Shown: piece by piece, positions 55,885 through 64,000 of the stretch
How the letters are laid out: each line of letters starts with the position of its first letter
Numbering within the stretch: the first letter of the stretch is position 1
Assembly: GCA_032622095.1 (NCBI GenBank)
Contig: CP136067.1
Location: 201,174,681-201,238,680, forward strand
Reading direction: 5' to 3'
DNA length: 64,000 bases
Source of the DNA: Siphonodentalium dalli
Lineage: Eukaryota > Mollusca > Scaphopoda > Gadilida > Siphonodentaliidae
Translations under genes and position numbers: made by a program
The notes under the pieces: model-generated
What the model was told of the DNA's origin: nothing
The model's input: only the letters and a program-made list of their open reading frames with translations
Database searches by the model: none

Positions 55885-56785
55885 GGGGCTAATGACTGAG
55901 TTGATGGTTAAACAACCCCACACAACGGCATTCACATTCGTAAATTCCTATCAACCAAATGTACCGGAAGAGCATTGCAACAGTGTCGTCACTTACCGGT
56001 CTACTCAGCAACTACTTCAGGAACTGAACTTATATGGACGCTTGCCAAACTACACAAATCTGAATAATGTGATCAAGGAGTATATCAAATCCTTTTAATG
56101 TCCAATGGGAATACAACTAAATTTTGTAATAGCTACCGTCAGCTATTAGAAGCAGAAGAATAGTTTAGTAAACACTACCTGGTTGCTAAACATGTGACCA
56201 TATTCTACAATTGCCATTGGTGCTTCTCCCAAGCTACGTATGTGGACAATTTGAACTAATTACACCTCCATGCAGAGATCGATATATGCTTCGTTTACTG
56301 TTTCACCGGAACTGCTATAAGTATTTTCTCAAGTTGAAGCTCACACTTCCAGGCATCACTAAGATGATGCTTCGTCTTTGTTTCGTTCTAAACCCGGACA
56401 GTGTCGTTTGTTGTTGATGAATAACTAATGATACACGCGGGTGAAGGATCCCCTGCCTCGGTGGATTGTATGTCGATGAGTGAGAAGAGAACGACGTACA
56501 TAATACAATGCGCTGTTCAATATTGTGTTCGTTACCCGAACAAGATAGTAGTGTGATGTGTTTTCTTCCTGAAGGGCCCAGATGACAAGCCCGCCCAAGA
56601 TTATTTCGCATTGAGCGGTGTCAGACATTTAATGTCCTATTTGCATCGTCCATGCACCACAGCAGCGCATTGACGTCACTCGCTAGCAGCAGCGAGTTGA
56701 ATGGACCACCAAAGCACACATAGCAACATATCCTCATACAAATAGATTCATATTGAACTTACACTCTTAAAAATGTTGATTTCAT
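55885..56785. other. Intergenic stretch, no recognised feature
   Basis: The plus-strand frame at 55,892-56,098 and minus-strand frames near 56.3-56.6 kb have no domain or splice support. Confidence 0.4.
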
Positions 56786-56789
56786 ATGA

Positions 56790-57020
56790 TACCAAAATGG
56801 GTTTTTGGTTTTAATCATTTTGGTTTTGTTAGATTGGTTTTGATCAAAACCAGATCTGGTTTTGAGTAAAACCAATCATGATTTGGTTTTGATGAAAACC
56901 AAATGGGTTCCATATCTGTAACAATACTCAAACCCATAATTGGTTTTGATGATTTGGTTTCGATCAAAACAATGGGTTCCATATCTGTGACAAAATTCTC
57001 CAAAACCAAAATTGGTTTTG
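56790..57020. repeat. Inverted/tandem TTGGTTTTGATCAAAACCA repeats
   Basis: TTGGTTTTGATCAAAACCA is a perfect palindrome apart from its edge. Variants (TGGTTTTGAGTAAAACCA, TTGGTTTTGATGAAAACCAA) recur, with a direct repeat ATGGGTTCCATATCTGTxAC at about 56,905 and 56,975. Confidence 0.85.
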
Positions 57021-57024
57021 ATCA

Positions 57025-57380
57025 CTTTTTGTCGTTATTGCTTAAGCGATATTCCCTGTGTAATGTTCAGTCCAGTATATTCGTATCAAAGCTACTGCTA
57101 TCGGAATGAACAATAATAAGTGAATATATATATTTAAATGTTATTTGTAACAGAAATTCAACAAGGAAAAGAAAGCATTAGACGTATTCTAACAGTATAA
57201 ATCTCAATCCATAAAATTCGAATGCTTATATATAGATGTCCATTTTAATTTACTGTGTAGAGCAGTTCCAGTAATTGCCATATCTGGTGAATATCGTACT
57301 ATTTCTTCTTGTATATGTGTATAATTGTCAAATCCGAAAAATATGTGGTGTCCTAAAAATAAACATCGAACATACTAGTT
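57025..57380. other. Intergenic stretch, no recognised feature
   Basis: Nothing nameable. Confidence 0.4.
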
Positions 57381-57382
57381 AA

Positions 57383-57765
57383 CCCTTTACCCAACAAACC
57401 GGCCAAAAACGGCCAAATAAAGCTGCAACAGCCTAAATTATCTTGGGTCTGTCTCAATAAAACCATACAAATATGGATATCATTGGAACCGGCTCAATGA
57501 CCACATTGTGATGGTTACAGTTATGTCCTGTGCCAATGCATTCTCTTATATATACACGAGTCGACCATATGTCGCCTCGCATATATAAGAGAATGCATTG
57601 GCCTAAAAAAATCTTTTTTTACCATTTTTTCTTACATTCTTTAACAACTTTATAATTTTTAATGTTTTAAGCCAATGCATTCTCTTATATATGCGAGGCG
57701 ACCTACGGTCGACTCGCATATATAAGAGAATGCATTGGCACAGGGCCGTTCTGTTGGGTAAAGGG
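57383..57765. mobile_element. piggyBac-type MITE, copy C (383 bp)
   Basis: CCCTTTACCCAACA...TGTTGGGTAAAGGG, flanked by TTAA at 57,379-57,382 and 57,766-57,769. It is close to copy B throughout. The left hairpin has a small change (TATATACACGAGTCGACC). Confidence 0.9.
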
Positions 57766-57769
57766 TTAA

Positions 57770-58085
57770 ACATTGCTAAATATCGTTGTCTGTTTGCTTC
57801 TTATAACATACCATGTTTGATCTCAGCGTCATCCTTGCATTTGGCACCCCGTTCGTCTTCTGTAGCTTTTAACATACATAATTAATAAACATGTACTAAT
57901 AGATGCGTGGCAACACGAACTGGGCGTCGCTTTGTTTCTTCGGTTAAATGTTCCCATTTCCAACCGAACGGCTCCGTGTATCTGACGGATTATGCTATAC
58001 ACATGCACGAAGGCAATATATATCCGCAAATCCGTCGGGTTGTCAAATTCGTAGATCATGGCATCTCATTGAGAGCATCTCTGGT
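57770..58085. other. Intergenic stretch, no recognised feature
   Basis: The frames crossing from the MITE into this region are chance extensions. Confidence 0.35.
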
Positions 58086-58089
58086 CCAT

Positions 58090-58955
58090 GCAAGCATCTG
58101 AAAAGGATGATAATACAAGTTCTGATAAAATTGATTTCATTCAATATACATTCGGACTGCGAACTTCTACGAAATGCAGTTTTAAAAAAATGGAGGGTAT
58201 TATCTACAAAATCAATTTTCAAATCAGTCGAATCTCTAGGGTTAACCTTACCAGAGACAGGTCACGCTACTGACATGGTAACGAAAAATTTCCGAAAATC
58301 TCTACAAAATAGCTATAACGAGTACTTCCAAGCTAGCCTGAGTGACAACTGCTCACAATCAGGCAGCAACAAACTCAGAACATATCGTATTTACAAGAAA
58401 GAGTATAGGCTTGAGCCCTATCTTATCAACACGAAATCATTGGAAGACAGAATAGCTTTCACCAGATTCAGAATCACCAACCATGTACTTGCTATAGAGA
58501 AATGGCGTCATTTACAGCCCCCAGTAAAATTAGAAAATAGAAAGTGTGAATTTTACTGTAATGATGTTGTAGAAGATGAAATACATTTCCTTATGGAATG
58601 CACTGCATATTCACAACTACGAAGATAACTTTTCGAATCAATGATTAACCATAATCCGAATTGTCCACGCATTAACGCCTACGATCAATTTATTACTATG
58701 TTGACAAATGACTGTCCCACTCTAACCCGAATAATATGTAAACTGATCCGTCGCTTCTTCGATGCTCGTGCTGATCAAACAGTTAGGTAACCATAAATAT
58801 GATACACGATCCCGAGACTCCTTGTACTTCTTAGCATATTATGTAAATTTTATTATCACAAGTTTTTGTATATACTATTATCCATTGTATTAGCAAACTG
58901 TCCTCGTGTGGATGTTTTTTGCCAATAAATCATTATCTATCTATCTAAGATCGAG
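58090..58955 (+). pseudogene. 3' end of a non-LTR retrotransposon (ORF2 C-terminus, 3' UTR and ATCT tail)
   Basis: The frame 57,948-58,628, meaningful from about 58,100, gives KLRTYRIYKKEYRLEPYL, RIAFTRFRITNHVLAIEKWR and RKCEFYCNDVVEDEIHFLME plus C. This is the region after the reverse transcriptase in Jockey/CR1-type ORF2, ending in the Cys/His knuckle. TAA at 58,626-58,628 interrupts the frame, but the same frame runs on (INAYDQFITMLTND, IICKLIRRFFDAR) to TAA at 58,788-58,790. The 3' UTR ends in AATAAATCATT and CTATCTATCTA, a short tetranucleotide tail typical of these elements. The reverse transcriptase itself is missing, as expected for 5' truncation. The internal stop makes it dead. Confidence 0.8.
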
Positions 58956-58962
58956 AGTTATA

Positions 58963-60337
58963 AATTGGTTTCGATAATTACGTGACATAATTCACGAGGG
59001 GAGCCGGGCCTGATAAACCCCGAGTGAGCGAAAACACGAGGGTTTGACAATAGGACCGGCTACCCGAGTGAATGATGTCACGTAATCATCGAAACCAATT
59101 GATTATTCTGTTTATTACACACTTTCAACCACAACAAATTTCTAATTCTAAAGATTAGATGTGACTCACTAAGCCCAGATCAGCTGATTCTCCCATTTTG
59201 AACCCCAACGTACAGTTGCGCGTGCTGTTGCGCGGATGGACACTAATTTAAATAATTGTGACGTAACGATACCTATGCATTATTTTGATACACTTTGGTG
59301 CAATCCATTTTTTTAAATTTCGAAAATTACAGGATATTTTCTGTTAAAATTGTTTTTATTCTGACTGAACAAACATGGCACTTGGAACGGGATAATATAA
59401 TCATCGACGTTAACAAATACTCGAATAGCAACACGTGGAAATTCAGTTCGGAACTGGATAAATTTATTGTTCACATGGAATTTTTCACAGTTCATTTGAC
59501 TGGAATATGACATCGTCCGGAACATCGGAGTCGATAATCGGTAAGATTATTCTTCATTTTACCGGTTTATTAACTGCATCATCGTTGTCAGTTCGTTTAT
59601 GTTCAACTACAAACCTGTTTGAGCAATAGAAAGTGAAAATATTTCGGCTTAGGGTGGAACTGTCAAAAATCGCGTGCTCTCACAAGTGACATAATTCACA
59701 TCATGTGTGACATTATCACTTTTAATTCACCAAGAAATCTTTATAAATCACGGCTAAGTGTGTAGTGAATTCATCAATAATAAACTTATCCAGTTCCGAG
59801 ATCAATTTCCACGTGTTGCTCTGCGAGTGTTCGTTTACGTTGATGATTAAAATATCGTCACTTCGAAACTTATTTTTCTACTTTTAGCACGATTTCCAAA
59901 CATTTCCTGTATGACATTATCTACACAAACCATCAGAATCTTCACGATATCCCGTTCCAAGTGCCATGATTGTTCGGTCAAAATAAACACAATTTTGACA
60001 GAAAATATCCTATAATTTTCGAAACTTTAAAAAATGAATCGCACCAAAGTGAATGAAAATAATAAGATCAATCGGTATATGTTACGTCACACTTATTCAA
60101 TTATGTGTCCATTCGCTTAACTGCAAGCGCAACTGTACGTTTTTGTTCAAAATGGGAGAATCAGCTGATCTGGACTAATGTTTTCAAGTGGTTGAAAGTA
60201 TGTATTAAACGGAATAATCAATTGGTTTCGATGGTTACGTGACATATTAATTCACTCGGGGAGCCGCTCCACTCACTCGGGTTTTATCAGGCCCGGCTCC
60301 CCTCGTGAATTATGGCACGTAATAATCGAAACCAATT
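58963..60337. mobile_element. Foldback element, 1.37 kb, with nested palindromic ends
   Basis: The left arm (58,963 to about 59,472) is mirrored by about 59,772-60,337. Examples are CAAACATGGCACTTGGAACG against CGTTCCAAGTGCCATGATTG, and AGATCAGCTGATTCTCCCAT against ATGGGAGAATCAGCTGATCT. Each end is itself a palindrome of about 130 bp, from AATTGGTTTCGATAATTACG to ATCGAAACCAATT. The spacer of about 300 bp is noncoding. It begins within 10 bp of the retrotransposon tail. No target duplication is clear. Confidence 0.85.
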
Positions 60338-60339
60338 GA

Positions 60340-60945
60340 TTGCTCTCTATATAATACATCAGGTTCGCAATGCGTGTATTTATAGTATGCATTTTAGAAG
60401 TAATTGTTTTAACTGGCCTTGTTGTTTTTGGGTTCATTTCAAAGAAAATTTCCGATAAAGGTTTTTCGTACACATACATGTAAAGTCATCGGGATATGAG
60501 TGTTCAAGCCCTTCGTATAAAATGCGCATGTAATAAATGTGGAATTAAGCAACTTAATTTGAAGATGGCAAATTATATGGCGCTTTAAATATGATGGTAG
60601 ACTGTGAATATCACAAAGAATTGACTTATAAAAAAATAATCTTTCCAAACACCTGAATCCGACAGTCCGCGATTATGCCAAACTTCAAATGAGCCACTTG
60701 TGGGTTATCTGACCGTCGCAAAGAAACCTTAGCGATAACGCAACAGTGTACACAATTAAGAAAGAAAGCGTTTGGCAGGTTGTTACGTAACGGAGCAGAT
60801 ATTCGGGGAATTGCTTCACTCTGGTTCTATACAATTAATTGGATGATAACAGATAACGATACTGTTGAACATCTGCTGACGTCCCAAATGATTTCTCCAA
60901 AACAAGAAGGGTATGTCCAAACGCAAATAGTTGGATTAGTTAAGC
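60340..60945. other. Intergenic stretch, no recognised feature
   Basis: The frames here have no domain. The plus-strand frame at 60,780-60,989 runs into the tandem array. Confidence 0.4.
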
Positions 60946-60949
60946 AGAT

Positions 60950-61355
60950 AGGAACATCCGTCTGTCAAATGTCTAGTTTGATTAATTAAACAAACAGGAA
61001 CATCGGTATGTTAAATGTCTAGTTTGATTATTTAATCAGACATGAACATCGGTCTGTTAAATGTCTAGTTTGATTATTTAATCAGACATGAACATCGGTC
61101 TCTTAAATGTCTCGTCTGATTAGCTAATCGGACAGGAACATCTGTCTGTTAAATGCCTAGTCTGATTAGTTAATCAGACATGAACTTCGGTCTGTTAAAT
61201 GTCTAGTCTGATTAGTCAATCGGACAGGAACATCGGTCGGTTAATGTCTAGTCTGATTAGTTAATCGGACATGAACATCTCTCTGTTAGATGTCCAGTTT
61301 GATTATTTATTCAGACATGAACATCGGTCTGTTAAATGTTTAGTTTCATTAGTTG
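60950..61355. repeat. 46-bp tandem array, 9 units
   Basis: GTCTAGT(T/C)TGATTA starts near 60,971, 61,017, 61,063, 61,109, 61,155, 61,201, 61,246, 61,292 and 61,338. Each unit includes the palindrome TCTGATTAGTTAATCAGA or a variant, plus GAACATCGGTCTGTTAAAT. Confidence 0.95.
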
Positions 61356-61359
61356 CGTG

Positions 61360-61720
61360 TCTGATGTACAAGAAAAGAATCCACCGGCAGAGAAACACTG
61401 ACAGAAGCATGTACCGGACTGCAAGTTAACATATGTATACTTGTTTATATTTTACCTAAACAAAATAATGCAATATATATATATTGTCACTGGTTCACAT
61501 GTGATTAAGTGCCTCATAATCAGGTATCGAAATAATCACTTGACGAAACGTTCGTTCGTGCACCAACAGCTCCAGAATCAAAAAACTTTTAAACTGGAAT
61601 ATCGTTGAGTTTCCAGATAATGCACATTATTAGTATTTTGGCGATCGGAACTTCGGACATTCTAAAAGAAGAATGCATTGCATTTTACTAAGTAGTGATA
61701 ATATTTATACTTTAATTATT
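61360..61720. other. Intergenic stretch, no recognised feature
   Basis: A short TATATATATA run near 61,470-61,480 only. Confidence 0.4.
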
Positions 61721-61724
61721 CGTC

Positions 61725-62480
61725 AACAGCTACTTTCAAGACATATTGTGGACTTGATCAGGTGCGTGAAACTGATAAATTAGTGTTCAGGGCTATGCTA
61801 ATTAGAGGAATGTAACATTCTACTAACATCGCCGCAACTCTCAAGAAAATCTACCATAGCACGCCATAGAAAACATCGTCTGAACTACGCTCAATTGTAA
61901 ATATTTACATCTCGAATCGGCACGCAACTGTCGTCGATAATCTATGGAAAATGATTTCGCCATCGAAAGTCACGGAATTTAATGAATATATATAAGAATG
62001 ACGGCGTGTGTTGTTAATTTTTATGCGGAATTTAATGAATATATAAGAATAACAGCGTGTGTTAATTTTTATACGGAATTTAATGAATATATAAGAATGA
62101 CGGCGAGTGTTGTTAATTTGTATACTGAATTTAATAAATATATAAGAATGACGGCGTATGTGGTTAATTTTTATAAACTATTTGTAAAAAATAACTCCTT
62201 TGAGCAAGATTATACTCCATCTCTATTTGGTCACCTTATCGGAGTGTTTCACATTACTTTAAGATTATTCTCCATCTCTATTTGATCACCCTATCGGAGT
62301 GTTTCACATCAGTTTAATTAAACTGAAATCGATTGACAATGTATTAACACAAACTGCAAACCGTTGTCGGTAAACATCATAGTTATCCTGCAATCTCATT
62401 GTGATGTGACTGTCGCCGACATACTGCTATCAGTTTGTTGTTGCTTCTATTATTATTAATTAGCTTCCTGCGCTGCGCAT
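61725..62480. repeat. Segmental tandem duplication, unit 1 (contains a 51-bp array)
   Basis: TTATTCGTCAACAG, CGGGTGCGTGAAACT-like, AACATCGCCG, ACGCCATAGAAAACATCGTC, TTTTTGTAAAAATAACTC-like, GATCACCCTA and GTGTCGCCGACATACTGCTA-like blocks occur in order and repeat in 62,498-62,905. Inside, at 61,995-62,175, AGAATGACGGCGTGTG recurs every 48-51 bp four times. Confidence 0.85.
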
Positions 62481-62497
62481 AATATGCTATTAATATT

Positions 62498-62905
62498 ATT
62501 CGTCAACAGTTACTTTACAGACATATTATATACTTGTTCGGGTGCGTGAAACTAATACATTATTATTCAGGACTATCTAACTATAGCATTTAACATTCTA
62601 TTAACATCGCCGAAAATCTCAAGAAAATCGATCATACCACGCCATAGAAAACATCGTCGTGTTGTTAAATTGTATATACTTTTTGTAAAAATAACTCATT
62701 TGAGCAGGTTTATACTCCATTTCTATTTGATCACCCTACATGAGTGTTTCACATCACTTTAATAAAATTGAAATCGATTGACAACGTATTAACACAAACT
62801 GCGAACGGTCACCGTGCATCTCGTTGTGTTGTGAGTGTCGCCGACATACTGCTATCAGTGTGTTGTTGCTTCAATGATTATTGATCAGCGCCCTGCGCTG
62901 TGCAT
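62498..62905. repeat. Segmental tandem duplication, unit 2
   Basis: Diverged repeat of 61,725-62,480 that lacks the 51-bp array, which therefore expanded in, or was inserted into, unit 1 only. Confidence 0.85.
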
Positions 62906-62909
62906 AACA

Positions 62910-64000
62910 TGATATTCATCACACTCAGTGCATAATACCATCAACTATAACGAATAGCGCTACCGTTTAGTCTCATATTGAAATTAAAACTACAGTAAGT
63001 TGCACCCTGTCTCGGGTGAGAGTATCAACAAACAGATCCTACCTGACCTACCCGTAGTATTGGAAGTACAGGTAGCGGTTCTAAAATAAATAGCTGTATA
63101 TTCATCAAAATAGCGTTCAAGAAATAGTAAAATAATTGATAAATGGAGGTTATTTGTAAAGTTTTATTTATGAAATATTTATATATTGCATATGAATCTG
63201 TATAACACCTATATATATACGAATTTGCGATTACGATTGAATGTGCACATATTGCAAATATATTTGTGATTGTTTCGCTACATTTAGTGGCTTTGGAATA
63301 AACTTTCATTCAATCATACATATTTTACATTATACGGGTTACAAATGTGGTAAAATTGGGTCTAACATACATGAAACAACATCCATATGAGACTATCAAA
63401 ATGAGAATGATGGATTTCAGATACTACCACCGTGTCAACTAATTGTATTTTGATAATTCGATTACTTAATAGCACCATATTATCTGTGTCGATATGTTAG
63501 CAAGTGCATATTCGTTCTTGTTCTCAGAATTCATCAGACCTCTATTCGCTATTTTGATGTGATTTATTTCAGATCGCCGTTTGCATGATGTCATCAAATT
63601 AACAAGATTCGGTTGTATTAAAGTCACATATGCCCTTTGCCATGGGTATGATGTTAAAATAGCCACACCCATAAATAGAAAGAATATTAAAATATAGACA
63701 TGTTTTGTTCTTATACCGATCATAAATATCGCGTGCATAGTGCGTTATTTTCAAGTTAATATGTTGTGTTATGTAAACAAAAGCCAGGTTATGTAACGTT
63801 TTTGGCTTTTGATTACATAACAAAGCGCACAAACATGTGTCTATATTTTAATATCCTTTCTGTTTATGGCAATTTTAAGGGATGTGACTATTTTAACAGA
63901 AATACCCATCGCGAAGGCCATCCGTGTCTTTAATCCACCGGGATAATGTTCCAATGCGATATTATATATATAAGGCATGGCTTGAAGTGGACTATGCTAA
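62910..64000. other. Intergenic stretch with one repeat relative
   Basis: 63,765-63,940 resembles the right half of the 13.6-14.06 kb candidate MITE. No other feature is supported up to the window end. Confidence 0.45.

Noticed and set aside
57691-57885. Frames starting inside the piggyBac-type MITEs (also 3,439-3,624)
   Set aside because: They begin in the MITE hairpin and end in unrelated flank sequence, and the MITE has no coding capacity.
61998-62285. 95-codon frame with 17-residue repeats
   Set aside because: It exists only because the 51-bp array unit is a multiple of three. It is absent from the sister duplication unit.

Overview
The window is eukaryotic and almost certainly from a marine invertebrate genome. 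It is AT-rich, contains no operons and is crowded with transposable-element debris, minisatellites and foldback repeats. The only host-type coding sequence I can support is isolated exons with splice sites: a WSC-domain exon near 12.9 kb and a signal-peptide-bearing first exon near 46.0 kb, both on the minus strand. Repeated motifs of the GGGAGATAACTCC type (7.9-10.1 kb) are, as I remember, common in molluscs, so a mollusc or other lophotrochozoan is my guess. This is a weak inference.

The centrepiece is 22,345-29,287. It is a 6.9 kb, nearly perfect palindromic element with two arms of about 3.25 kb around a unique loop of about 0.42 kb. The termini are TGATGATAAGG...CCTTATCATCA and the element is flanked by an exact 6-bp target-site duplication (TATTGT). 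Each arm carries the same gene set, pointing outward: a 73-aa very basic protein, a 31-aa ORF joined to it by an ATGA overlap, and a 574-aa protein with a C2H2 finger, a Gln/His-rich linker, a P-loop ATPase core, a second (C2HC) finger and an acidic tail. The element sits inside a CR1/Jockey-like non-LTR retrotransposon whose two halves lie on either side (21.45-22.34 kb and 29.29-29.58 kb, minus strand). The 6-bp TSD, TG...CA ends and packaging-type ATPase fit a Polinton/Maverick or Polinton-like virus lineage. The palindromic layout suggests a copy-back (snapback) derivative made from one genome end.

Left part (0-21 kb): dispersed and tandem repeats, a TTAA-flanked piggyBac-type MITE (3.27 kb), a tRNA-like SINE candidate, two decayed fragments of what I believe is a widespread unnamed invertebrate multicopy family (5.7-6.2 and 10.3-10.7 kb), a retrotransposon tail, the WSC exon, and a decayed DIRS/Ngaro-like tyrosine recombinase followed by an SGNH-hydrolase remnant (15.3-16.0 kb).

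Right part (29.6-64 kb): a 3.7 kb single-exon coding region of unknown function with several frame breaks (33.0-36.8 kb), whose 3' end is duplicated 6.2 kb upstream. Beyond it lie MITE families, segmental duplications, the secreted-protein exon (46.0 kb), a 97-bp satellite, a nonautonomous Helitron (48.48-49.11 kb) carrying AGGTCA half-sites, two more piggyBac-type MITEs, a retrotransposon 3' end (58.1-58.95 kb), a 1.4 kb foldback element and 46-bp and 51-bp tandem arrays. No tRNA, rRNA, CRISPR or prokaryotic features were seen.
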